The position numbers and the translations under genes are program-made. A stretch of DNA of 64,000 nt, from the NCBI RefSeq assembly GCF_902497895.1, contig NZ_CABVHQ010000023.1, positions 22,267 through 86,266 on the forward strand, read 5' to 3'. The stretch's first letter is position 1. Every line of letters begins with the position of its first letter. This DNA comes from Pseudomonas fluorescens. GTDB lineage: Bacteria; Pseudomonadota; Gammaproteobacteria; Pseudomonadales; Pseudomonadaceae. The notes under the pieces were generated by a model that searched no databases, was not told the DNA's origin, and saw only the letters and a list, made by a program, of their open reading frames with translations. Positions 27,449-36,637 of this stretch are shown one piece after another.

Positions 27449-27643
27449 CTAAATCCGTCGCTCTGGTTTGGGGGCAGCTGGAGTGCTGGCGTCTTCCAGA
27501 TGCGACACCAAAGCCTCTTTCAATTCGAGCAACGCTTCTCGCAGTCGAGCGTTTTCACGCACGTCGCCCGAGTTCGGTTTGAATTCTTTGACGTGCCTGA
27601 GCAGGGCTTCAGCATCGTTTGTGTTGAGATCAAAAACAATCAT
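27449..27643 (-). CDS. small unknown protein, paralogue of the gene at 621-797
   Basis: A 64-aa protein from ATG 27643 (MIVFDLNTND...). The frame extends to 27676, but similarity to the first copy starts at this methionine. Both copies have FDLNTND, LLRH, a D-x-RENxRL segment and a leucine-rich helix. The ends differ: this one has a Pro/Arg-rich tail. It is the first gene of a probable pair with 27,047-27,406. Confidence 0.6.
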   Translation of the reverse strand: MIVFDLNTNDAEALLRHVKEFKPNSGDVRENARLREALLELKEALVSHLEDASTPAAPKPERRI

Positions 27644-27913
27644 GTTGAGTCCGGGGTTTTGGAGGACAGCTCGCATTAGCAGGCGAACCCGTGGCTGAGT
27701 CTTACGAGTTCAGTCTTTACCAGTTCGTCCCGCCTCAGTGGGAAAGGAAAAAAATGATTGTGAGCCAGGCATTTTGGACGGCCTAAGCCCACTCGATGAG
27801 CATTGGCTCGTAAGCGAGCAACGTAATCATGAGCAGATACTTTTCAACTCCTAACGCACACTTTTGGACGTGATCGCTACACTGACTGATATGAGCCCAG
27901 CGAGATCCAATCG

Positions 27914-28333
27914 ATGATTCAGTCTCCCTACGAATTGCACAAATACATTCTGCTCGACGATACCTACGGAACAGCGCGCAGGTTGCAGGATTTCGTTCTC
28001 TACCAATATGAGAGCGGCCGGTATCCGTTTGACATCAACGAGTATATCGGTGGGTTTGACCGTCGGCACCTCCAGATTTATTCCGACCTCAAACAATGGT
28101 TTTGGGAAAATGGCCCGGATCCGTTTTTCAACGAGATCGCTCAGACCATCATTGACAGACGCCGTGCAACTGCTCAGGCTAATTTTGAAGAGCTTACTCG
28201 TCTTCGAGAGATGCAGCCTGAGGCGTACCCCGTCGATCCAGGCGAGTCACCAATCTATTCTCATAAGGTTGATTTAGAAAATCACGAGATGTTTCACCGA
28301 CGATATGTAGCCGGGGGATTTTGGGATGAGTAA
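27914..28333 (+). CDS. unknown 139-aa protein
   Basis: Starts at ATG 27914 with a poor ribosome site. It is a soluble, acidic protein rich in Tyr, Phe and Trp (LKQWFWENGPDPFFNEIAQ), with a short helical middle and a C-terminal tail ending GGFWDE. No catalytic or membrane features. It stands alone, with the small minus-strand genes on its left and the broken antitoxin gene on its right. Function unknown. Confidence 0.5.
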   Translation: MIQSPYELHKYILLDDTYGTARRLQDFVLYQYESGRYPFDINEYIGGFDRRHLQIYSDLKQWFWENGPDPFFNEIAQTIIDRRRATAQANFEELTRLREMQPEAYPVDPGESPIYSHKVDLENHEMFHRRYVAGGFWDE

Positions 28334-28611
28334 GTACTCCGTCACACTCACATGCCGATGGAACAGCATGCCGGGCTAAAGCATTACTATTGCGAGTCGA
28401 ATAAGCCTCACGGACAGCTGCGATGGCCGGTTGAATCGAGCAGTCACTCAACAATCAATCTAACGTAGCCAATCACGAGCTGATAACTGCAGTAATTTGT
28501 GAATGGTTCCCGCACATCGATGGCTCGAAACTCACGCATCAAATTGGGAGAATACAGGGGGCTCAAACCATTCCCGATTGTGTTCAATCCGCTGGATGTG
28601 AATGCCCAGGA

Positions 28612-28803
28612 TCAGAAGGAGTACCCATGGTCTATCCGCTCAAGCATTTCCCAGGCTTACTGATAACCGGCTTCGTTTTGAGCATGTTCCATTGGGGTAG
28701 AACCACTAAATTCTGATTTTGGCTGATTCAACCACGCATCTGCTTTCGCTTTGTTGCAAAAGACCTGCTCGGCTTGAGCTTGAATCAAATCAACATAATT
28801 CAT
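28612..28803 (-). pseudogene. MbcA/ParS/Xre-type antitoxin (DUF2384) gene fragment with internal stop
   Basis: From ATG 28803 the first 48 codons give a DUF2384 pattern: AEQVFCNKAKADAWLNQP, then STPMEHAQNEAGYQ. A TAA at 28,657-28,659 then interrupts the frame. Past that stop the same frame goes on for 14 sense codons (AWEMLERIDHGYSF) and a TGA at 28,612, exactly how this family usually ends. So one nonsense change, or a recoded stop, splits an otherwise normal antitoxin C-terminal domain. The N-terminal helix-turn-helix part is absent. No partner RES-type toxin gene is visible beside it. Confidence 0.7.
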
Positions 28804-29312
28804 TTCTGGCCCTCGTGTGGGCTACCGGTACGCGTTAGGTTTTCAGCCTGCGACTGTGGCGGAGGCTGGGGCGTTTTCACAATACTCCCGAAACGTCTTG
28901 ATGCCAGGCGTGGTGCTCAATTTTGGCTTGATCATGTAGCGATAGCACACGAGCAAATTGACCTTGGTGGCTTTCAAACGCAGTCGGCGGTCATAAACTA
29001 ACGCCGATGACCTTTACCACAGAAAATGCGCCAATGTTACCCCCACGCACAGGACTAAACGGCAGTAACACGTTGCGGCGTAATCCACCGATCTGGCTCA
29101 ATAATTATCTTACGGTTCTTTCCATCCACTTGATAAAGTACCATGATGGCTATTTGGAATTATCCGTCTGTACAGGCTGACATTGGAAAGTAGCGCTTCA
29201 CCTTAGACGGATGACATCCAATGTTTACGTCCACTGAGCCGATGCTGGCAGTATCCAAGTTTTAGCGTAAATACGGCGTATTTGGCCAAACGACGAATGT
29301 TAACCAAAGGAA
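28804..29312. other. intergenic remnant region upstream of the ABC-3C operon
   Basis: 509 bp. On the minus strand, near 28,850-29,000, there is a short open stretch that looks protein-like (a segment such as MIKPKLSTTPGIKTFREYC), but it has no start and no context, so I take it as decayed. The rest shows nothing. The ABC-3C promoter should lie in the last 150 bp. AAAGGAA directly precedes the 29,313 start. Confidence 0.4.
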
Positions 29313-30476
29313 ATGAGGCAAGGGATGCAGAACCACCCCGTGAAATCCAGCGCTCCAGGGCCCTATCTTGGCTTCTCCATTCAGTCCACGCGAATGTGCC
29401 TGCATTTGATTCAGGCGCCACGAGGATCTGTCGTGGCGCTCGAAGTGCTGGATGACGTGGATGTGGCACTCCCCGATGGATCAGCGATCGTTGAGCAGAC
29501 AAAGAGTGGCTTGGTCACTAATCCGATCGCGAACTGGTCTAAAGAGCTCTGGAAAACTTTTTCGAACTGGATCGATGCAATTGAATCGGGTCTGATTGAC
29601 CTGAAAAAAACACGTTTTAGGCTGTATGTCGTTCAAAAAAAGACCGGTGCTTTTGCAGAGAATCTCAGCTTCGCGCACACAGAAACCCAAGTCCAGAAGG
29701 TGGTTGAAGAAATCCGACTGGCATACGCCAAAGAGCAGCCCATAGGCTGCAAGCTTTACATTGAAAAATTCCTGAATTTCGCTCCTGCGAAACTTGTCGA
29801 TCTGGTCGTCAGTTTTGAGCTTGAAACTGGTAACAGCGAATTGGTTGGGCGCATCAACGACTGCCTGTCGATTTCGGTGTCTGAGATGCTCTTGGAGGAC
29901 ACGTGCCATGCAGCCATTGGCTGGGTCAAAAACACCACAGATGCCTTGATTGACGCTCGACAATATCCGGCCATTCCTCGATCAGAGTTTAGCGATTGGC
30001 TCTCTACGTTTATCAACAAATTTTCGTTCAACCACCTACTCCGATACACCTTGCCGGCGCCGTCAGTGGATCAGATTGAAGAGCATCGTCCAACCGCCCT
30101 CACAATGATGAGGCAGCTAGAGCTCGTAGAGATGGGGGATGAAAACCAAACTGAAGCGATGTCCGATTTTCTCCAGGCGAAGGCTAACAAAGTTCGGTGG
30201 GCAAAAAAGGGCCTTGTGTGCGGAAATGAATTTTCAGAATTTCAGAAAAAGCTCATAAAGAAATGGCAGCTGTTGGATATGGAAAATCGAATGCAATATC
30301 CGTCCGCTCTAGAGTTGGACAGAGGGAAGCTGCTGTACATGAAATGTATGGATGCGAGTGTGAAGCTCAACGAAGTCGACTCGCCTGAATTTTTTGTACG
30401 TGGTACCTACCAATATTATTCAAACGAAAAAATTGTTGGATGGCATCCGAAATACCGTGATCTTCTGGGTGATTAA
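29313..30476 (+). CDS. ABC-3C system effector protein with nuclease-like N-terminal domain
   Basis: A 387-aa protein. ATG 29313 is taken as start; ATG 29325 is an alternative. The N-terminal 100 residues have the layout of DUF4297/Cap4-like restriction-fold nucleases: a strand with acidic residues (ALEVLDDVDV), then a strand ending in EQTKS, where Gln-x-Lys would be catalytic, then NWSKELWKTFSNW. The C-terminal 250 residues are helical and probably bind the partner proteins. It precedes the middle component and the ATPase in the same direction, the order seen in three-component ABC (ABC-3C) conflict systems. Nuclease activity is inferred, not shown. Confidence 0.75.
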   Translation: MRQGMQNHPVKSSAPGPYLGFSIQSTRMCLHLIQAPRGSVVALEVLDDVDVALPDGSAIVEQTKSGLVTNPIANWSKELWKTFSNWIDAIESGLIDLKKTRFRLYVVQKKTGAFAENLSFAHTETQVQKVVEEIRLAYAKEQPIGCKLYIEKFLNFAPAKLVDLVVSFELETGNSELVGRINDCLSISVSEMLLEDTCHAAIGWVKNTTDALIDARQYPAIPRSEFSDWLSTFINKFSFNHLLRYTLPAPSVDQIEEHRPTALTMMRQLELVEMGDENQTEAMSDFLQAKANKVRWAKKGLVCGNEFSEFQKKLIKKWQLLDMENRMQYPSALELDRGKLLYMKCMDASVKLNEVDSPEFFVRGTYQYYSNEKIVGWHPKYRDLLGD

Positions 30477-30536
30477 TCGCCGGGCAACTGACTGGTATCG
30501 ATGTCACGTGGCAATAACTGAATAAGGCGAGTGAGC

Positions 30537-31046
30537 ATGGAAGCTGATAATACCGATCAGCCAGAAGGTTTAGATGAAGTGTTCCTGGTGCAGAACCCTG
30601 CGCTCGGCGCCGTGTTGATGTGGAAATTTGTCGAGGGGTACAAGCGTGCCAGTTCGAAAGCCTGCCCATCGCTGCCGCTTCTTTTTTTGGTTCTGCCCAT
30701 CATTTTCAGCGAAGCATTGCGTACCCAATTGAGTGCGACTTTCGAGAGTTCAGGGATGAGGCTCTTTGCTGCAAAATTTTCGAAAGATCAAGAAGAGCTT
30801 CTGGCCATTCAGGAGCGGATGATCATGCTCAGGGAAACCTCGCTTTCCAGTGTATCTATTGCCATCGAATGCGGGCTTCTTCGCATGGGGCACACCGATG
30901 CACTCGTCGATTGCAACGTCAAACATTTCCCCTCTGGTGTCCCGCAGGAGATCAAAGTGTTGACCAAGCTCGCCGGCAAATTAGGCTTTTGGTGCGGCAC
31001 ACTTACTCTTCAGGAAATCCAGGCTGCGCTAAGGATAGGCTTTTAA
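30537..31046 (+). CDS. ABC-3C system middle component
   Basis: A 169-aa protein from ATG 30537, with AAGG about 10 nt upstream; a GTG at 30531 is possible. It starts with an acidic tail, then VFLVQNPALGAVLMWKFVEGY and a compact helical body. This NPALGA... region is typical of the middle-component family that bridges effector and ATPase. Its TAA stop shares a base with the ATPase start (TAATG), so the two are coupled. Confidence 0.8.
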   Translation: MEADNTDQPEGLDEVFLVQNPALGAVLMWKFVEGYKRASSKACPSLPLLFLVLPIIFSEALRTQLSATFESSGMRLFAAKFSKDQEELLAIQERMIMLRETSLSSVSIAIECGLLRMGHTDALVDCNVKHFPSGVPQEIKVLTKLAGKLGFWCGTLTLQEIQAALRIGF

Positions 31047-33010
31047 TGAAACTGCAAATACTCAGACTTGTACTTTGGCCAAAAAACGGCGGCAAGATAC
31101 GAGAGGTTGAATTCACCCCGGGCGCTGTCAACGTCATCAGTGGATCTTCAAAAGCGGGTAAGTCGGCAGTTATTCCTATCATCGACTACTGCCTGGCTTC
31201 TGAAAGGTGTGCGATCCCTGTTGGTACCATCCGCAAAACCTGCGCTTGGTTCGGAATCCTTGTAGACACAGATGAAGGGTTGAAGCTTCTGGCGAGGGCT
31301 GAGCCAGGCAATCAACGTTCCACCGATGATATGTTCATACTGGAAGGGGAGCGGGTTGAGATACCTGACAAGATCACCAAGAAAAATGCAAACCGCGATG
31401 GTGTCAAAGAGATCCTGAACCGGTTATCTGGTCTGCCAAATATGGGCTTTGAAGGTGACGTCCGTTATGGCTTCAAAACTAGACCCAGCTTTCGCGATCT
31501 GATGGCGTTTACGTTCCAGCCACAAAACATCGTGGCAAACCCGGACGTGCTGTTCTACAAGGCAGACACCACAGGGCACCGGGAAAAACTGAAAGAGATA
31601 TTTCCCTTCATCCTGGGAGCTGTGACGTCCGAGACGTTGATGTCGACGTGGGAAATGAAAGAGCTTCAGCGTCAATCAAAACAACTCCAGGCTGAGCTGA
31701 AATCACTGTTCGACGCCTCTGCGCGCTTGCGTGCTGATGCGCGCAGTTGGTTTTACCAAGCGCGTGAATATGGCCTGGTAGCGGTGGATGCGCAGCTGTC
31801 CGAAAACTGGGCCATTGCGGTCGAACAACTTAATTCGATCCTCGAAAAAAGCTCGCGTGATGCCAGCCAAACATTTGAAGGTATTCAGACATCGGTCAAT
31901 ACGATCGATGGCCTCAAAAAGCGTGAAGAGGTCATAGCCACCAACCTGTATCGCGGCCGGCAGAGGCTCAATGAGCTCACGCAGGTCAAAAAGGATGCAG
32001 ATGCCTATCTGGATTCTCTGGACACTATCAAGGAGCGTTTATCGCTATCGACATGGCTTCAGGGGATGGTCGGTACAGAAAGCAACAATGTCGTCGGATC
32101 CTCTCTGTCGGCCTCCCGGGAACTTGATGAACTCTGTACGGCGCTAAGTGAAATCGAAACGCTTGCCCGTGAAACCCCTGTCGTTTCCGCTTCGGTAGAA
32201 AGCGAGTTGGTTCGACTGCGTAACTCCGTGCGTACCGACGCTGAGGAGCTTGAATCCATCAGGGCAGAGATCAAAGCCATTGAAGCGCTCGATCTGCAGG
32301 CTAAAGGTCAGGCTCTGCGATTGACTGATATTGACCGTTATCTTGGACGGCTTCAGGAGGCGGTGAAAAATTATAAGGCTGCTCATGCCGATACCAGCTT
32401 GAGTGAAAAGCTCAAAGATATCGAAGCCAAAATCGCTGACCTCGAACCAAAAATTTCAGTCGACCAGATTCGCGAGAAAACACGCCAGATCCTCAATACT
32501 CTCAGCGACTATTGCCGCAAGATAACTCCGCAGTTGGACGCAGAGTGGAAGGAGGCTCGGATCTCGCTTTCGATTACAGATCTTGCGGTCAAAGTACGCC
32601 ATGAAGGGCGCGATGACTTTCTGTGGGAAGTGGGCAGCGGTGCCAACTGGCTCGCTTATCACGTGGCTATGCTTTTGGCACTTCAGCAGTTGTTCATGAG
32701 CAAAAAACACCTGGAGCATCCGGTTCCTCACTTTTTGATATTCGATCAGCCCAGCCAAGTCTATTTTCCAGTGAAGCGGGCGGCAAAAACAGAAGAGGAT
32801 GAGCACGAACTGGATGATGAGGATCGCAAGGCTGTCAGGAAGGTTTTCTTGGCTTTAGCCGAAGCGGTCAATGCCTCTGACGGGCGCCTGCAAATTATCG
32901 TCCTTGACCATGCGGATGAGTTTGTCTGGGGCAAGATCCCTGGTGTAGTCCTTACAGAGGAATGGCGAGATAAGAAGCTTGTGCCACCGAGATTCGAACA
33001 AGGGCTTTGA
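31046..33010 (+). CDS. ABC-3C system SMC-like ATPase (DUF3732)
   Basis: A 654-aa protein starting at ATG 31046; the frame is open upstream but inside the middle-component gene. Walker A is GSSKAGKSAV near residues 30-39. Two long coiled-coil arms fill residues 200-470. The C-terminal lobe has Walker B FLIFDQPSQVYF near residue 565 and the switch-like VLDHADEF. The text around the Walker B motif is diagnostic of DUF3732. By analogy with Rad50/SMC proteins it would sense DNA ends or unusual DNA and license the nuclease partner. The operon appears intact. Confidence 0.88.
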   Translation: MKLQILRLVLWPKNGGKIREVEFTPGAVNVISGSSKAGKSAVIPIIDYCLASERCAIPVGTIRKTCAWFGILVDTDEGLKLLARAEPGNQRSTDDMFILEGERVEIPDKITKKNANRDGVKEILNRLSGLPNMGFEGDVRYGFKTRPSFRDLMAFTFQPQNIVANPDVLFYKADTTGHREKLKEIFPFILGAVTSETLMSTWEMKELQRQSKQLQAELKSLFDASARLRADARSWFYQAREYGLVAVDAQLSENWAIAVEQLNSILEKSSRDASQTFEGIQTSVNTIDGLKKREEVIATNLYRGRQRLNELTQVKKDADAYLDSLDTIKERLSLSTWLQGMVGTESNNVVGSSLSASRELDELCTALSEIETLARETPVVSASVESELVRLRNSVRTDAEELESIRAEIKAIEALDLQAKGQALRLTDIDRYLGRLQEAVKNYKAAHADTSLSEKLKDIEAKIADLEPKISVDQIREKTRQILNTLSDYCRKITPQLDAEWKEARISLSITDLAVKVRHEGRDDFLWEVGSGANWLAYHVAMLLALQQLFMSKKHLEHPVPHFLIFDQPSQVYFPVKRAAKTEEDEHELDDEDRKAVRKVFLALAEAVNASDGRLQIIVLDHADEFVWGKIPGVVLTEEWRDKKLVPPRFEQGL

Positions 33011-33187
33011 TACATTTCTACTGCTGATGGGACTTTTCAGTCTGGCAGCTAGCGCTGAAGAATATAGGCAGCTTGCGCTGCTGCCTTGGCAGATAGTACG
33101 CCAATGTCTAATGAGCCAAGGATGGCCTCACTCAGCCCGAACCTTGATTCCGCCTGCCATTGTGCTTTCTAACTTGACGGTGTTGAT

Positions 33188-34198
33188 GTGACAACTATTG
33201 TCCAGCCAGCACTACTGAATCGTAATTCCGTTGTCCTTCGACTGGATGGAGTTCCGACTGCTATCGAAGAAGGAATGGCTGGAGAGGGCTTCTTTCTACA
33301 TGCGATGGGGAGTTGGCGATCGTTGACCGGCGATGGCCTTTATGAGGTCGAAAGCCAGTGTGTAGATCTACACGATGAGCTTGCTGCCAAAATTTTCGGG
33401 AGCATCAGCTATTACTACAGCATTCTGCACATTGCCCCACCTTTTGTAGTTGAGGCTGGACTCAACTCGGAGTCGCCAATAGGACGCAGTGAGTTCGAAC
33501 AGCTATTGCTGGCGTTTGCGAACCTCCCAGAGCTCAACCGATTTTTGTATCTGTATGACTGTCGCATGCTGGTGTCGGCTATTCAGGAGTGCACAAAAGA
33601 GGTGAGTCAGCTCACTGGTGAATTTTATCGCATACTCAACCAGGATCCCTTTTTCACGCCTGGAATTCGTCTTGAGGACGGAATCCGGTGGAGCACATCA
33701 CCCACCGTCACGAATCTCAACGCGATACTCGGTTTTCTATTTATCCGAATGCACAGCCTGCTCGATTACCTTGCCAAGCTTGCGATGGAGACGGAAAACC
33801 TTCGAGCAGATTTTACGACTTATCCCAAGCTCGTCTCGTCCAAATTCCTGTTTGGGCAACGGAACCGATTGGCTCTCAATGACCGCAGGGGATCTCTTTT
33901 CGAGTCCTGTGAAGAAGTGCAGGAGGTCGAGTCGGTTCGCAATCTGCTCATTCATGATGGGCTGCTTGACGATGTGCCAAAGGCCTATGAGGTGATTCAA
34001 AATGGCGTGGCAGTAGAGCGTTTTGTATTGATGCCAGATCGTACCAATGGCCAATTTGAGCGCTATAAAAATCGACGGCTTTTTTATGGTCGAGAAGACA
34101 AGATCAACCTTCGTCTAGCTAGCCTTGTTCGCGCTTTTCAGGTGCGAGAAGTCGAAACACTCAAGGGGATTCGGGAGAATCTTGCATCATCAGTTTAG
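33188..34198 (+). CDS. unknown 336-aa protein with HEPN-like motif
   Basis: Starts at GTG 33188 (VTTIVQPALLN...). Residues 1-90 look alpha/beta. Residues 170-260 are helical: an IRMHSLLDYLAKLAME helix, then VRNLLIHDGLL with Arg251 and His256 as R-x4-H, and a polar Asn after the Arg. This is the signature of HEPN ribonucleases found in toxin and defence proteins, usually placed near the end of a four-helix bundle as here. No partner antitoxin is visible. It follows the ABC-3C operon by 177 bp in the same direction, so it may be an added effector or an independent gene. HEPN is my inference from the motif. Confidence 0.55.
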   Translation: MTTIVQPALLNRNSVVLRLDGVPTAIEEGMAGEGFFLHAMGSWRSLTGDGLYEVESQCVDLHDELAAKIFGSISYYYSILHIAPPFVVEAGLNSESPIGRSEFEQLLLAFANLPELNRFLYLYDCRMLVSAIQECTKEVSQLTGEFYRILNQDPFFTPGIRLEDGIRWSTSPTVTNLNAILGFLFIRMHSLLDYLAKLAMETENLRADFTTYPKLVSSKFLFGQRNRLALNDRRGSLFESCEEVQEVESVRNLLIHDGLLDDVPKAYEVIQNGVAVERFVLMPDRTNGQFERYKNRRLFYGREDKINLRLASLVRAFQVREVETLKGIRENLASSV

Positions 34199-34311
34199 CG
34201 AGGGATGCTCAATACATTATGAGTCTTGACATAGGCCCTATAGTTTCTCGGACAGCCGTAGGATGGGGCTATTTGAGCTTGCATTGGTACTGGATAGGGC
34301 CCTGAGGGATG

Positions 34312-34752
34312 CTAAACCAGTGCACCGTACCGAGCGTAAATCACCGAGCTTTCGGTGACTTGCTTAAGCATCCTCAGTGGCAAGCGTCTGAGAAAGGCAC
34401 GTAAAGATTTGCCTTGCTCACCGCGCCACGAGCGGATGAAGGCGGTGAGCTGGCTGTAGCCGCCGTCGTAACCCTCGGCCTTGATCTGCTCGAAAAGTGC
34501 CTTGGCGCTCCTGTGGTTGTGCTTTGCCCGAAACGAATGGGCCTTGAGCGCCTGCTCCAGCGTCTCGTGAAATGGACTGAGTTTGTTGAAGGTAGCGCCC
34601 CGCTGGTACGCTGGCTGAGTGGCTTCGGGTGCTCTGACCCATTTTCGGATGGTGTTTCTCGACAGCCCGGTACGCTTGGCGATCTGGTGCAGCGACAGCT
34701 TGTCGCGAAAGTACATCCTCCGAATTTTCCCCAACATTTCCATGCTGATCAC
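34312..34752 (-). pseudogene. IS21-family transposase IstA, N-terminal fragment
   Basis: The 146-aa ORF has the IstA N-terminus: ISMEMLGKIRRMYFRDKLSLHQIAKRTGLSRNTIRKWV holds the helix-turn-helix (quoted only in part by function: residues 16-40). IstA is normally about 500 aa, with a DDE domain and followed by istB; both are missing. The element has lost everything after about residue 130, where the similarity ends in a short foreign tail. This is a dead remnant. Confidence 0.8.
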
Positions 34753-34797
34753 CCTGTGTTCTCCTGCTCGGAAAGTGAGCAGAAGTAGTTGAACACC

Positions 34798-34856
34798 TGG
34801 GTCAGTTTTCAGTCGGCAGAACAGCCTTTACTGGGTCAGTTTTCGGTCAGCGGCAA
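34798..34856. repeat. IS21-type terminal repeats (two copies)
   Basis: TGGGTCAGTTTTC occurs at 34,798-34,810 and 34,832-34,844, each followed by a similar segment (AGTCGGCAGAACAG and GGTCAGCGGCAACA). Multiple short direct repeats at each end are typical of IS21. They lie just upstream of the istA fragment, so this marks the surviving end of that element, with the edge near 34,858. Confidence 0.75.
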
Positions 34857-34885
34857 CAATTGGATAGCATTAGTAAATTAAGGGG

Positions 34886-35068
34886 ATGCATTATAAGCAA
34901 GATTTTACGCTTGCCGATGGGGAACTAGGATTTAGATGTAGTCAGTACGCTAAGTGTTCGGGCCCATGGAAGGTTCCAGCTGACCAAGCAAAGTATCGGC
35001 GTCGCTTTGTTGCCACAGAACAGTTCCGCTCTCAGCTGGATCAATTCTGTAAAACTGATGTTCATTGA
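34886..35068 (+). CDS. doubtful small ORF after the IS21 end
   Basis: 60 codons from ATG 34886, which abuts AGGGG too closely for a normal ribosome site. The translation has a plausible composition with two cysteines in the first half and a basic middle, but matches nothing I know. It may be the surviving part of a longer gene cut by the IS21 element. Confidence 0.25.
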   Translation: MHYKQDFTLADGELGFRCSQYAKCSGPWKVPADQAKYRRRFVATEQFRSQLDQFCKTDVH

Positions 35069-35340
35069 TTACGAGGATCGTCTTTGACCTGAGGACGGAG
35101 CGTAAGCTTTCGAAGCGTTTTTGTGTCAAGATAAGCCAGCGTGGTCATAATAGGATGGTGATCGAATTGATGATTCATGTCATTCGCTGATAGCGATTTT
35201 TAATAGCTTGTTTGCCATAGCCAATTTTTCTTTATGCGTGCTCATTTCACACCTCACTAGTCGAAAAATTTAGGGGGGAGTCAAGGTTTCGATCTTTAAA
35301 GGTGAGATTCTCTCTTTGGGGGTGTAAATTTATAGGCAAA

Positions 35341-35991
35341 TTAAAATGGGTTTTCATCATCCTCATCGGGGTTGTCAGAAAAACTCAATTTTTCCTGCGA
35401 CCAATGTGCTCCAGTTTGTTCAGAATCAGCTATGGGCTCTTGTGACCAGCTTTCTTTATATAAAAACATATCATAGTTGTAATCAAAAATACCCAGATCC
35501 TCGGCGGATAAAATATTCTTTGCATATTCTCGAAGGATGCGCCCCTCCATAAGATTAGTTAAGTCTCTGCTTTCAAAGCACGATAACGTCCAGTCTTCCC
35601 ATATTGCAAAGCCTGCGATATCTTGCCAGGTATCAAAAAATTCTTGTAAGTTTTTGATGTTATGGTCTTGATTAAGAACAATTGCCAAGCAGCCCTTCGT
35701 GTAATGAATAATTGATACCGGCGAAAGAACTTGTTGAATGATCGCCCGCTCGATTGTTTCGAATACCCTGTTGTCCACTCCATCTCTGTCCCATAAGACT
35801 GCGAAGTGCTGCACGCCGGGCTTCTCTCGGAGATCAAGACTTACAGTGCGATGCTGGAGAGTAGAAAAAACCGAGTACACTAACTGCCCATCTTCTCTGC
35901 TGACTGAATCATGCTCAGCAAAAAATAGGCGAGAACATCTCGTATTGGATGGCTCTTTTTTCTGAAGAATCATCGATTCGACATTATCCAT
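35341..35991 (-). CDS. unknown 216-aa protein
   Basis: Starts at ATG 35991; ATG 35973 is an alternative start. A soluble protein, mixed alpha/beta in the first 150 residues, with VQHFAVLWDRDG and SIIHYTKGCLAIVLNQD as strands and an aromatic stretch (FAIWEDWTLSCFE). The C-terminal 40 residues are acidic and disordered, ending DEDDENPF, a shape seen in DNA mimics and single-stranded-binding-partner tails. AT-rich, like the recombinase genes next to it. Family not recognised. Confidence 0.55.
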   Translation of the reverse strand: MDNVESMILQKKEPSNTRCSRLFFAEHDSVSREDGQLVYSVFSTLQHRTVSLDLREKPGVQHFAVLWDRDGVDNRVFETIERAIIQQVLSPVSIIHYTKGCLAIVLNQDHNIKNLQEFFDTWQDIAGFAIWEDWTLSCFESRDLTNLMEGRILREYAKNILSAEDLGIFDYNYDMFLYKESWSQEPIADSEQTGAHWSQEKLSFSDNPDEDDENPF

Positions 35992-36637
35992 GTTGATGTA
36001 CCGTTTTAGTGTTGGTTATGTCCAGAGAATAATAGAGGTTTGAAGAATTGCAAGTGTTATTTATCGAGAGGAAAATGTGACTAGGGCCGCGATCTTGGTT
36101 TTTTCTTTGACTAATAAATGAGAAAGTCGAAGTGTGTAATTTTTATCTTTTATTTCAGCTAGTTATATGCAGGTTTCGACTTGTTAATAAATTGATTGGT
36201 CGTTACTAGATGTTGTTTTTAATATATATTGAGTTTGACAAGTCGTATTTTATTTTTGATGTTTCTGTTACATCTGTGCTCTGTGCTCTGTTCGCTGATC
36301 TGAGAGTGCCACTTTGAGTGAAGCTTGGGGGCAACCTTGCTCCAAGGGCAAATACGGCGAAGATTACAAGTGTTGACGCGTACCCAGATCGCCAACAAAT
36401 GTTTAACCGTTCAATCTGGAAGGGAGACAGATTCGCTCTGAAAGGCATCGTTCCCAGTAGACCGTGGCTGGCCTTCCGGAGATGCGACCCTGGGGTTATG
36501 ACATTGAGTCGGCTGGCTGTCAGGTTGGAGATAGGCCTGAACAGCTGCGAGGATGGCATCCCACTCAAAATCGGTCATGTAGTCCTTACTCGGCGTGGGG
36601 GCTGCTATTGATTATCTTACGCGTGCTAAATAGCGTT
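35992..36637. other. intergenic region between cargo and recombinase module
   Basis: 646 bp, very AT-rich from 36,000 to 36,240, then of more average composition. A minus-strand reading from about 36,577 gives some 55 plausible residues before a stop, perhaps the start of a lost gene, but nothing supports it as active. No repeat matching the ansB junction is visible here. Confidence 0.4.

Noticed and set aside
35180..35245. 21-codon minus-strand ORF with a good ribosome site (GAGGTG)
   Set aside because: Resembles the start of a DUF2786 protein but is too short to support as a gene.
36206..36611. Overlapping ORFs of 97-120 aa on both strands
   Set aside because: No ribosome site, no family features; best read as decayed sequence.
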